Origin: Kouleothrix aurantiaca | Lineage (GTDB): Bacteria > Chloroflexota > Chloroflexia > Chloroflexales > Roseiflexaceae | DNA length: 13,294 bases | Reading direction: 5' to 3' | NCBI GenBank assembly: GCA_001399705.1 | Contig: LJCR01000024.1 | Coordinates: 1 to 13,294 of the forward strand | Shown: positions 1-6,193 of the stretch, in pieces | Numbering within the stretch: the stretch's first letter is position 1 | Layout of the letters: each line of letters opens with the position of its first letter | Translations under genes and position numbers: made by a program | The notes under the pieces: model-generated | The model's input: only the letters and a program-made list of their open reading frames with translations | Database searches by the model: none | Told to the model about the DNA's origin: nothing

Positions 1-289
1 AGCAGTTCCTCGACCACCTGTGGTATCGCGACAATTGCTGGCACCTGTCCCTCCCAACTGGTAGACCAACGCTCGCCTGATCATATGCTCAGAAGCTTGT
101 TGCCGCAAATCTGCAAAAGTCCAGTTAGTATTTGTGCTGGATATGTTGCGCCTCAATCCATTTACTTGTTTGGCACTAGGGCGCGCTAGAAGCCCCTAGG
201 TAGGCACGAAAAATGTGACATTTTGCGCCCATATGTAATGTATAGATAATGGAACGGCAGCACTGCCGTAATGCTAGGGCGGCACAAAC
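1..289. other. Left-edge stretch without a confident gene
   Basis: No convincing complete gene is visible here. One plus-strand frame runs from the window edge to a TGA at 78-80 and encodes a tail with a protein-like look (FLDHLWYRDNCWHLSLPTG), so the end of a gene entering from the left is possible. A second frame stays open to a TAG at 187-189, but its translation looks random. The segment 190-289 holds short A+T-rich tracts and the palindrome listed separately. I saw no tRNA, no long repeat and no attachment-site signature. Confidence 0.3.
254..269. promoter_or_regulatory. Perfect 7-bp inverted repeat, possible operator
   Basis: The arms acggcag (254-260) and ctgccgt (263-269) are perfect inverse complements around a 2-base centre. 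The element ends 20 bases upstream of the -35 hexamer of the predicted promoter at 290-318. Size and position fit an operator for a dimeric DNA-binding protein, possibly an activator. Only one copy is seen, so a chance palindrome is not excluded. Confidence 0.35.
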
Positions 290-318
290 TTGTCACAAGG
301 ACATCGAAAGTCTATACT
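290..318 (+). promoter_or_regulatory. Predicted sigma70-type promoter for the 221-aa unknown gene
   Basis: TTGTCA (290-295) and TATACT (313-318) are separated by exactly 17 bases; each hexamer matches the sigma70 consensus at five of six positions. Transcription would start near 325, giving a leader of about 120 bases before the ATG at 448. The leader has an 11-codon reading frame at 339-374 but no riboswitch that I recognise. A weaker pair upstream (TTGCGC 223-228, GATAAT 245-250) was not preferred. Confidence 0.5.
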
Positions 319-447
319 AGGGTTGCGCGTGCCTTGCCATGATGCGATTCGCGGAAAAGAGAATGGTTATCTAATTGGGCTAGAGCTTCGCCGATTGAGC
401 CGCCAAACGGGTGGTGCCAGATACTTCTAGCACGACAGGGAAAAGAT

Positions 448-1113
448 ATGCCACAGTTATATAGACTTGGGTTGACATCTGAAGGAAGTAATGAGCCAGT
501 GATACTATCTGGCGAATTTTCTGATGATGATTGGAGGCGTCTAGAGAATTTTGCCCAATATGCAGATGAATTACTCAGGACAAAATTTGCCCAGAAAGGC
601 GATACAGGAGAGTTGCGCGTTCAGTCAACAGAGGAAGGTGGTCTTCAGTTTGAGGCTCGTTTACCCGATTGGGACGATGTAACGGTTTTCCTCCATAAAT
701 TTCGTCCCATTCTTTTACAAAATGAGAGTACTTTCTTCTACAAAATTGTTAATATTTTAGCTAGAGAACTTGAACACCCCTATGTTCGCGGCTTCCTTCA
801 GCGGGAAAAGGCGCGGTATAGTGGAAAAATATTGCAATCAGCTTTTCAGATTACGAGTAATGATATTATCATTAATTCAGAACAAGCCGTATCTGATTGG
901 CTGAATGCCTACGAATACCATAGGGCTGAGGATAAACAAGCGCTGCTTGAAAAAGTCCATACCATGTTCCCTCTAGATGCCTCAAAAGTATTATTCTTAT
1001 CTGTACTCAACGAGAAGCTATTTGCAGTTTACAATGTAGCGGGCTTTATTCAAGTTATGGTAGGCAAGATACCGGACATGAACATTACGGCAATGCCTCT
1101 ATCAGATAAGTAA
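448..1113 (+). CDS. Protein of unknown function, 221 aa
   Basis: I do not recognise this family. The protein is soluble, with no signal peptide or membrane segment, and looks mixed alpha/beta at the N-terminus (about 1-75) and mostly helical in the middle (about 76-165). Conserved-looking stretches are LPDWDDVTVFLHKFRPILL (residues about 72-90) and the later SDWLNAYEYHR (about 148-158), which resemble segments of uncharacterised proteins found next to mobile elements; this is memory, not a search. The ATG at 448 follows GGGA with suitable spacing. The gene is A+T-rich (one sampled 60-base line is 33% G+C) compared with the phage genes, which fits an acquired accessory gene. It is oriented towards the late operon terminator and has its own predicted promoter. 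A role in defence or regulation is possible but not shown. Confidence 0.8.
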   Translation: MPQLYRLGLTSEGSNEPVILSGEFSDDDWRRLENFAQYADELLRTKFAQKGDTGELRVQSTEEGGLQFEARLPDWDDVTVFLHKFRPILLQNESTFFYKIVNILARELEHPYVRGFLQREKARYSGKILQSAFQITSNDIIINSEQAVSDWLNAYEYHRAEDKQALLEKVHTMFPLDASKVLFLSVLNEKLFAVYNVAGFIQVMVGKIPDMNITAMPLSDK

Positions 1114-1120
1114 TCGAATC

Positions 1121-1144
1121 ATAGAAACAAGCTCTTGTCTCTAT
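1121..1144. repeat. Inverted repeat just after the 221-aa gene
   Basis: Arms 1121-1131 and 1134-1144 pair at 10 of 11 positions around CT. The element starts 7 bases after the stop codon of the 221-residue gene. It could fold into an RNA hairpin at the 3' end of that transcript, but no run of T follows on the plus strand, so it is not a classical intrinsic terminator. An operator for the following short reading frame is another possibility. Confidence 0.35.
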
Positions 1145-1195
1145 ATACTTGAAACAACTAGTCTGTGCTAAAAGTGTTTCTAGCATAAAATAGAG

Positions 1196-1363
1196 ATGCG
1201 GGAAAACCGCACGATCAGCTTACGGAAAATGGCACTCGAAACCGGGGTGCGTGAGTATGCGATCTATGGGTTCGCCAATAATACCTTACGCGACAGTAGA
1301 CGACGTGCAACACTACTTACGCATGGTGATTGTGTTGCGCGAGACGCAGAGAATTATGACTGA
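1196..1363 (+). CDS. Short helix-turn-helix-like protein, possible remnant
   Basis: A 55-codon frame runs from ATG 1196 to TGA 1361-1363. Residues about 7-33 (SLRKMALETGV, then YGFANNTLRD) resemble the first helices of a Cro/CI-type (Xre) domain, in which a helix-turn-helix is followed by a short linker and more helices. After residue 33 the similarity fades, and the protein is shorter than a typical 65-75 residue member. Another frame remains open from about 1293 to 1400, so a frameshift in a once longer gene is plausible. No good ribosome binding site precedes the ATG (TAGAG only). It may be a small transcriptional regulator or a broken one; expression is uncertain. Confidence 0.4.
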   Translation: MRENRTISLRKMALETGVREYAIYGFANNTLRDSRRRATLLTHGDCVARDAENYD

Positions 1364-1418
1364 AATCGACGTATTAATCCCAAGCTGGCCAATAACATAA
1401 GCTACTCCAAACACAGAA

Positions 1419-1445
1419 AAGCCCCTGGCGATCAACCAGGGGCTT
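1419..1445 (-). terminator. Rho-independent terminator of the phage late operon
   Basis: The arms 1419-1428 and 1436-1445 form a perfect 10-bp stem (core GCCCCTGG / CCAGGGGC) around a 7-base loop. Read on the minus strand, the stem is followed by a T-rich tract (TTTTCTGTGTTT), the classical intrinsic terminator layout. It lies 7 bases beyond the amidase stop codon, so it ends the lysis operon. The plus-strand flank is less T-rich, so it is probably weaker in that direction, although it may also stop transcription arriving from the left accessory genes. Confidence 0.9.
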
Positions 1446-1452
1446 CGTTCAT

Positions 1453-2187
1453 TTAATTCCCATGTCGCAAGAGTTCAAGTTTGATGAAACCTAAATCGAA
1501 CTGGTACGGCGGCATTCGCTTCATGTGAACCCACAAATCCGACCCCATCAACCTCTCGCCATGCACAATTGCGTCCACGTATAACTTCTGGCCACGGTAC
1601 GCTTGGCTTGCCACGGGCGCATCAGTGTTCGGAGCCTGTCGGATGTTCACCCTCTGCGGCACCACATACCACACATCTTCCTCAACACTCCCAGAATACC
1701 CACCAATCTGCTGCACCAGCGCATTGATATCAAGCCCCTTCGGGTCACTCTTCCGGCGTGGGGCAATTTCAGCATGAGATACGATATGCTGCCGGTCGCG
1801 AGGGATGTTGCGCCGTGCGCAGATATCGCCAACCAGCCACGCCGCTGAAGACACTTGTGCCTGGGTATATGGGTCTTGACCCACAAACCCTCGTGAACCC
1901 GTCAGGTTCTCAAGCTCGATGCCAATGGAATACCGATTGATACTCGTGCGGCCACGCCAGAAACTTGTACCAGCGTGCCATGCCTGGTTGCGCTCGTCGA
2001 CCAGTTGGGCAATCCGTCCATCCTTGCTGATAAGGTAATGTGTACTGACCTCGCTCGCAGGATTGCGCAGCCAATCAAGGCTTCCCTGGTAGCTTCCGAC
2101 CGTTGCGTGGAGTACAATAAGGTCGATCGGGTCGCCGGGAAGACGTGGTTCGTGGTTGTTGCTTGGGGCGGGGATAATGTTGTACAT
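1453..2187 (-). CDS. Endolysin: N-acetylmuramoyl-L-alanine amidase with SH3b-like tail
   Basis: The enzyme cleaves the amide bond between N-acetylmuramic acid and the stem peptide of peptidoglycan and would release phage progeny after the holin opens the membrane. Residues about 20-162 form an Amidase_2/PGRP fold: candidate zinc ligands are H27 (LHATVG), H138 (SHAE) and D148, with K146 in the KSDPKG motif and H50-Y51 near the active site. Residues about 171-244 look like a bacterial SH3 domain (VNIRQAPNTDAP at 180-191) for wall binding. There is no signal peptide, as usual for holin-dependent endolysins. It is the last gene before the terminator. Oddly, no Shine-Dalgarno sequence precedes the ATG, and the 28 bases upstream separate it from an oppositely oriented cargo gene, so its original operon context appears disrupted. 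Confidence 0.93.
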   Translation of the reverse strand: MYNIIPAPSNNHEPRLPGDPIDLIVLHATVGSYQGSLDWLRNPASEVSTHYLISKDGRIAQLVDERNQAWHAGTSFWRGRTSINRYSIGIELENLTGSRGFVGQDPYTQAQVSSAAWLVGDICARRNIPRDRQHIVSHAEIAPRRKSDPKGLDINALVQQIGGYSGSVEEDVWYVVPQRVNIRQAPNTDAPVASQAYRGQKLYVDAIVHGERLMGSDLWVHMKRMPPYQFDLGFIKLELLRHGN

Positions 2188-2205
2188 TGACTAGTTCGTT
2201 ATATT

Positions 2206-2210
2206 GAGGG
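2206..2210 (+). promoter_or_regulatory. Ribosome binding site deciding the start of the TIR gene
   Basis: GAGGG at 2206-2210 lies 5 bases before ATG 2216. An in-frame TTG at 2204 overlaps this site and would have no ribosome binding site of its own, so the ATG is preferred. Confidence 0.7.
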
Positions 2211-2215
2211 TTGAT

Positions 2216-3517
2216 ATGGCAAATGAGGAACAGCTTGCGATATTGCGGCAGGGTGTTGAGGTGTGGAATGAATGGCGTAAAAAGAACTATAGAGTGAAAG
2301 TGGATTTGAGTGAAGCAAAGTTAAGTGGATTGAACCTGAGAGAAATTGATTTTGGTCAAGTATGTTTAAATGGAGCGCGGCTTAATAATGCTTATTTACG
2401 CGAGGCAACCTTGATTGATGTTGAAATGAAAGAAGTATTTTTAAAGGATGCTTACTTAGGATATTCTATAATATGGAATGCCAATTTAGAGGGATCTGAT
2501 TTGCGGGAGTGCATTTTTTACGGTTCTACTTTATCGAATGTTAATTTAAAACAAGCAAATATGGGAAGCGCTAATTTTGATAATACTTTTCTTAATAAGG
2601 TTGATATGAGCGGTGCCAGTCTGGTAAATACTACTATGCGAAATACATCGATGACTGATTTAAATATTGATCATGCTTATTTAAAAGGTGCCGTACTTGC
2701 AAACAATAATTTAAGAAATGTCCAAGGAATTGAAACTGTTCGTCATGGTGGTCCTTCGACAATAGGAATTGATACATTAATCAGATCAGATGGTAAAATA
2801 CCAGAAATATTTCTACGAGGTTGCGGCGTACCTGAAAATTTTATTGAGTATCTTCCTTCGCTTATTGGTGCGATGCATCCGATCCAATTTTATTCGTGTT
2901 TTATTAGCCATAGCACTAAAGACGAAAACTTCGCACAGCGCCTTTATGACCGCTTACAAGGCAAGGGAATACGTGCGTGGTTTGCGCCGGAAGAACTCAA
3001 GGGTGGGCGAAGCCTTGACGACCAGATTGATCACGCCATTCGTTTACACGACAAACTTATCTTGGTACTGTCCGACGAGAGCATACGCAGCAAATGGGTG
3101 ATGAAAGAGATCCGCAAGGCGCGGCGTGAAGAACTGGCGAACAATCGGCGGAAGCTGTTTCCCATACGACTGACTGATATACAGACCCTTGAACACTGGG
3201 AGTGCCTTGATCCAGAGACGGGACATGATCTTGCAGACGTCGTACGAAGCTACTTCATCCCTGACTTCTCGACCTGGAAGAACCACGATGCATTTGAGCG
3301 TGCATTTGGCAGGTTCTTGGACGCACTCAAGGCAGTTGATGAGCCTCCAGTCGATGGTCATGACAACGAAAAACGCCTTGTGTATTTGCGGCGTCTATTG
3401 ACCGCAAAGAAAATTACGAAGGCAAAATTCGGCATTCATGTGCCAACGCATATCGAGCTTGAAATTGAAGACTTGGAACGGGAGATTGCTCAACTTGATA
3501 AGACGGACGCTTCCTAG
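2216..3517 (+). CDS. Pentapeptide-repeat/TIR domain protein, probable defence effector
   Basis: The 433-residue protein has three parts. Residues about 30-168 are pentapeptide repeats (A/N-x-L/F-x-x units such as NANLEGSDL), predicted to form a right-handed beta helix. Residues 171-216 are a linker with GPSTIGIDTL and FLRGCGVPE, a motif I recall between pentapeptide and TIR domains. Residues about 223-370 are a TIR domain with FISHSTKDE (229-237), WFAPEELKGG (255-264) and SKWVMKE (292-298). E298 aligns with the catalytic glutamate of TIR NADases such as SARM1 (WVHKE), so NAD+ cleavage is plausible. The last 45 residues (FGIHVPTHIELEIEDLEREI, 405-424) look like a short helical adaptor known from TIR, CHAT and NLR-like proteins. 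It opens the cargo cassette and is likely an abortive-infection effector; the activating signal is unknown. G+C rises from about 33% to about 51% near the TIR start. Confidence 0.9.
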   Translation: MANEEQLAILRQGVEVWNEWRKKNYRVKVDLSEAKLSGLNLREIDFGQVCLNGARLNNAYLREATLIDVEMKEVFLKDAYLGYSIIWNANLEGSDLRECIFYGSTLSNVNLKQANMGSANFDNTFLNKVDMSGASLVNTTMRNTSMTDLNIDHAYLKGAVLANNNLRNVQGIETVRHGGPSTIGIDTLIRSDGKIPEIFLRGCGVPENFIEYLPSLIGAMHPIQFYSCFISHSTKDENFAQRLYDRLQGKGIRAWFAPEELKGGRSLDDQIDHAIRLHDKLILVLSDESIRSKWVMKEIRKARREELANNRRKLFPIRLTDIQTLEHWECLDPETGHDLADVVRSYFIPDFSTWKNHDAFERAFGRFLDALKAVDEPPVDGHDNEKRLVYLRRLLTAKKITKAKFGIHVPTHIELEIEDLEREIAQLDKTDAS

Positions 3518-3587
3518 TAGTAACCGTTTCCTTGACCTTGTGTGATATAGTGACTTTGCTGATTTAGAAAATTTGTTCAACTTTACT

Positions 3588-3594
3588 GAGGGGA
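3588..3594 (+). promoter_or_regulatory. Ribosome binding site of the three-Cys gene
   Basis: GAGGGGA at 3588-3594 sits 4 bases before ATG 3599. An in-frame TTG at 3596 directly abuts it and is too close to be the start. No convincing promoter is seen in the 81-base gap after the TIR gene (TTGACC at 3532 and TATAGT at 3546 are only 8 bases apart), so co-transcription with the TIR gene is likely. Confidence 0.65.
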
Positions 3595-3598
3595 TTTG

Positions 3599-4366
3599 AT
3601 GGCTGGGAAGACCGCAATTGAGTGGACGGATGCAACTTGGAACCCAGTTACGGGGTGCACTGAGGTTTCACCGGGTTGTGATAATTGTTATGCCAGAACA
3701 TTCGCAGAGCGGTTTAAGGGGGTTCCCAATCATCCTTATGAACAAGGCTTTGATTTACGTTTGTGGCCGAACAGGATTGGACTTCCATTAACTTGGCGTT
3801 CGCATAAACGTATCTTTGTGAACTCCATGTCCGATCTCTTCCATAGAGATATTCCTGACGATTTCATTCTTCAAGTATTTGAGGTTATGGTTAAGGCCGA
3901 TTGGCATATATTCCAAGTCTTAACAAAACGCCCTAATCGACTTGTACGTTTAGTACCTAAGATAACAGAGCGTATACAATCAATCTCTGGCGTGTCCGAG
4001 GAATGGCCTCGTCACATATGGCTTGGTGTCAGCGTTGAGACAATTCAGTACGATTGGCGTGTACAATATTTGCGCTCTGTTCCCGCCGCCGTAAGATTCA
4101 TAAGTGCTGAACCACTGCTGGGTCCATTAACTGGAATTGATCTCTCAGGAATACACTGGCTGATCGCTGGGGGTGAGAGTGGGTGGCATCATCGGAAATG
4201 TGATCCCGACTGGGTACGTGAATTGTTAAACATCTGCCAGATAAGTGGCACTGCATTTTTCTTTAAGCAATGGGGTGGCGCTCATCCAAAGTCAGGCGGT
4301 CGTCTGTTAGATGGCCGTACTTGGGATGAACTACCATCTGAACATTATGGGGAGCGTGTGAAGTGA
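3599..4366 (+). CDS. Phage Gp37/Gp68 family (DUF5131) three-Cys-motif protein
   Basis: The 255-residue protein matches the family named after mycobacteriophage Gp37/Gp68 (PF07505). The hallmark is an N-terminal cysteine cluster, C20, C27 and C30 (TGCTEVSPGCDNCYA), following IEWTDATWNP. The spacing CX6CX2C is reminiscent of metal or iron-sulfur cluster binding, and the family is considered similar to radical SAM proteins, although the CX3CX2C spacing of classical members is absent. Other family segments are FVNSMSDLFH, FQVLTKRPNR, WLGVSVE, FISAEPLLGP, LIAGGES and FFFKQWGG. The length is normal and the frame intact. The next gene, 19 bases downstream, is TcmP, the family's regular partner. The substrate is unknown; a nucleic-acid modification or repair reaction is a guess from the fold. 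Confidence 0.9.
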   Translation: MAGKTAIEWTDATWNPVTGCTEVSPGCDNCYARTFAERFKGVPNHPYEQGFDLRLWPNRIGLPLTWRSHKRIFVNSMSDLFHRDIPDDFILQVFEVMVKADWHIFQVLTKRPNRLVRLVPKITERIQSISGVSEEWPRHIWLGVSVETIQYDWRVQYLRSVPAAVRFISAEPLLGPLTGIDLSGIHWLIAGGESGWHHRKCDPDWVRELLNICQISGTAFFFKQWGGAHPKSGGRLLDGRTWDELPSEHYGERVK

Positions 4367-4385
4367 CAATATATGAGGTAATAAT

Positions 4386-5240
4386 ATGGGATTGCGTTTT
4401 GATGAAATCGGATTATGGTCTGAGATTAAACTTGATATAATTAAACGGTATGCTGAAGAATACTCAAAAATATTAACTAAGCAGGGCTTGCATCACGTTT
4501 ATATTGATGCTTTTGCTGGCGCGGGAGAGCATATTTCCAAACAAACTAAAAAGCCTATACCTGGCAGTCCATTAAACGCATTACTCATAAATCCGCCATT
4601 CAAAGAATATCATCTTATCGATCTTTTGCCTGAGAAGGCAGAAAATCTACGTAAGATAATAGAAGATAATCCAGATGTTAATAAAGTGCAAACTTTTGTG
4701 TATTGTGGTGATTGCAATCCACTCCTGTTAAGTAGCGTTTTTCCAAGAGTTCGCTACGAAGATTATCGGAGAGCTTTGTGTATACTTGATCCGTATGGTT
4801 TACATCTTGATTGGCAGGTTCTTCAGAAAGCTGGTCGAATGAAAAGTGTAGATATTTTTCTGAATTTTCCAATTATGGACATGAATAGAAATGTGATTTG
4901 GAAAAATCCTGAGTATGTGGATGAAGCAGACGTATTGCGAATGAACTCGTTTTGGGGTGACTCGTCTTGGCGAACCGCCGCATACCAACAATTCTCAACT
5001 ATTTTTGGACAACAGGTTGATAAAAAGGTTAGTAATGCTGCTATTGCTTCTGCATTTCGGGAGCGGCTTCAAAATGTCGCAGGCTTCAAGTACGTTCCTG
5101 AACCCATCCCAATGCGGAATAAAAATAACGCTACTGTATATTATTTATTTTTTGCATCGCAAAATAAAACAGCCCACAAGATCGTGGAATACTTGTTTCA
5201 AAAGTACGCTGGACCACAAACAGAAAAAATGGATATATAA
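4386..5240 (+). CDS. tcmP: Three-Cys-motif partner protein TcmP
   Basis: The 284-residue protein carries the signature segments of TcmP: a start rich in W-x-E-x-K-L-x-I, then VYIDAFAGAGEH (38-49), DLLPEKAENL (79-88) and ILDPYGLHLDW (133-143). The order DAFAGAG, acidic residue after a beta strand (D79), then DPYG suggests a Rossmann-like methyltransferase fold in which DAFAGAG would be motif I and DPYG a DPPY-like motif IV; SAM binding is inferred, not shown. The family is defined by its regular occurrence beside the three-Cys protein, as here, so the two probably act in one reaction. ATG 4386 is preceded by GAGGTA with 5 bases of spacing. The gene is A+T-rich in sampled stretches (about 33% G+C at 4441-4500), unlike the phage genes. 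No truncation is apparent. Confidence 0.88.
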   Translation: MGLRFDEIGLWSEIKLDIIKRYAEEYSKILTKQGLHHVYIDAFAGAGEHISKQTKKPIPGSPLNALLINPPFKEYHLIDLLPEKAENLRKIIEDNPDVNKVQTFVYCGDCNPLLLSSVFPRVRYEDYRRALCILDPYGLHLDWQVLQKAGRMKSVDIFLNFPIMDMNRNVIWKNPEYVDEADVLRMNSFWGDSSWRTAAYQQFSTIFGQQVDKKVSNAAIASAFRERLQNVAGFKYVPEPIPMRNKNNATVYYLFFASQNKTAHKIVEYLFQKYAGPQTEKMDI

Positions 5241-5275
5241 AGTTACTGAAGATATGAGACCGAAAGCGAGATGGT

Positions 5276-5467
5276 ATGCAGCCTGACCACAACACCATTC
5301 GTGTTCTTACAGATTCAATCCTGCGCTTGGCGTCTCTGGAACGATTGCGAATGGAAGCTGATATCCTGAGCGAGTTGTATCTTGCCAGTCAAGGTGACTG
5401 GCCGAAAACACTGCGGGATTACAAAACCGCATTACTAACTGCCATCAAGGAACTAGAGGATCGGTGA
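5276..5467 (+). CDS. Small protein of unknown function closing the cassette
   Basis: I do not recognise this 63-residue protein. It is predicted to be almost entirely helical, with two amphipathic stretches (about residues 7-38 and 43-62) and an acidic/basic mix, and has no membrane segment or cysteine. The ATG at 5276 is preceded by a modest GCGAG and follows TcmP by 35 bases in the same direction, so it is probably the last gene of the same operon. Its stop codon lies 2 bases from the stop of the converging phage gene at 5470, with no terminator between them. It could be a regulator, a small partner of TcmP, or a passenger; nothing in the sequence decides this. Confidence 0.6.
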   Translation: MQPDHNTIRVLTDSILRLASLERLRMEADILSELYLASQGDWPKTLRDYKTALLTAIKELEDR

Positions 5468-5469
5468 AG

Positions 5470-5889
5470 TTACGGAGTAATCCTGAAGATATGGCCAAGC
5501 CACGCGAGGATTGTGGGGCCGTTCGAGATCAGGAACACAATCAAGCCGGTAATCAGCGACCACTGTTTCACTCGCCTGTCGGCCAGTTTTGCCATCGCCT
5601 CGGCAATCGCCTGCTGCTTCTCGGCAGTGTCTTGCAAACTCTCGACTTGCTGTTCGAGCGTGGCAATCCGTAGGTCATCATCGCGCATTCGTGTTTTCAT
5701 ATCCTGAATGTCGCGCCCACGCTGGAAGTCCGACTCGCGCATCGCGTCAATCTTCACATTCAACTTTGCCACCTCTGCAAGTGTCTGCTGTGAGATTTCC
5801 TGCTCGCGCTTGCTGTGTGCCTCAAGCTGGCTGGCAAGTCGTATCAGCATGTCGTGGTCACTTTGGTTGAACATATCCTGGGTCTGCAT
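5470..5889 (-). CDS. Coiled-coil protein with C-terminal membrane anchor, lysis module
   Basis: The 139-residue protein has a long heptad-rich helix (about residues 15-105, with many E, K, R, Q and regularly spaced L/I/M) and one hydrophobic segment near the C-terminus (about 110-132, containing LITGLIVFLI). This layout resembles XhlA-like haemolysin/lysis accessory proteins, which also combine a coiled coil with a C-terminal anchor; no specific family motif is visible, so the match is by architecture only. The frame is open to 6051, but ATG 5889 is chosen because GAGGA precedes it by 7 bases and the longer N-terminus would duplicate the holin region in another frame. It overlaps the holin-like gene by 32 bases. 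Before the cargo arrived it was probably directly upstream of the amidase. Confidence 0.8.
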   Translation of the reverse strand: MQTQDMFNQSDHDMLIRLASQLEAHSKREQEISQQTLAEVAKLNVKIDAMRESDFQRGRDIQDMKTRMRDDDLRIATLEQQVESLQDTAEKQQAIAEAMAKLADRRVKQWSLITGLIVFLISNGPTILAWLGHIFRITP

Positions 5890-6193
5890 CCTGTTTTCCT
5901 CGTCCGTGTGCAATTTGAGAAGATGTGAATGCAGCATAGCCCGCCAAAATCCCGTACTGCCACACGGCTTGTGCATACTCCTGGCGGTAGACCGGAACCG
6001 GCACATACCCCAGAAACGCCGCCAATGACCATGTGGCAATACCCAGCACACCAGAGAGGATTGCTACCGCAATTCGTTTTCGTTCACAAGAAATGGTTTT
6101 CAACCAGTTGATATGGTCGAAGGCGTAATACACGATCGGCCCCAAGCCAATCGAGCCAGTCAGCACCGCAATCAAGAACGCCTGAAGTGTCAT
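5858..6193 (-). CDS. Putative holin, three membrane segments
   Basis: The 111-residue protein has three hydrophobic segments (about residues 3-24, 41-63 and 76-95) separated by short charged loops and a polar C-terminal tail. Size, topology and location in the lysis module between the tail fibre and the endolysin fit a class I holin, which would permeabilise the inner membrane and let the signal-less amidase reach the wall. No family-specific motif is recognised; other small phage membrane proteins remain possible. The ATG overlaps the stop of the preceding small gene as ATGA, which suggests translational coupling, and the 3' end overlaps the following coiled-coil gene by 32 bases. Confidence 0.75.
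   Translation of the reverse strand: MTLQAFLIAVLTGSIGLGPIVYYAFDHINWLKTISCERKRIAVAILSGVLGIATWSLAAFLGYVPVPVYRQEYAQAVWQYGILAGYAAFTSSQIAHGRGKQDADPGYVQPK

Noticed and set aside
223..250. Second promoter upstream of the palindrome (TTGCGC, 16 bases, GATAAT)
   Set aside because: The -35 match is poor and the better-spaced, closer-to-consensus pair at 290-318 lies downstream.
3532..3551. Promoter between the TIR and three-Cys genes (TTGACC and TATAGT)
   Set aside because: The hexamers are only 8 bases apart, too close for sigma70; no alternative -35 with 16-18 base spacing was found.
5464..5673. Plus-strand frame starting at the end of the 63-aa gene
   Set aside because: It is entirely antisense to the coiled-coil gene, has no ribosome binding site and no protein-like pattern.
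5890..6051. N-terminal extension of the anchored coiled-coil gene to 6051
   Set aside because: The extra 54 residues are Trp/Arg/Cys-rich and lie over the holin-like gene in another frame; ATG 5889 has a good GAGGA site.
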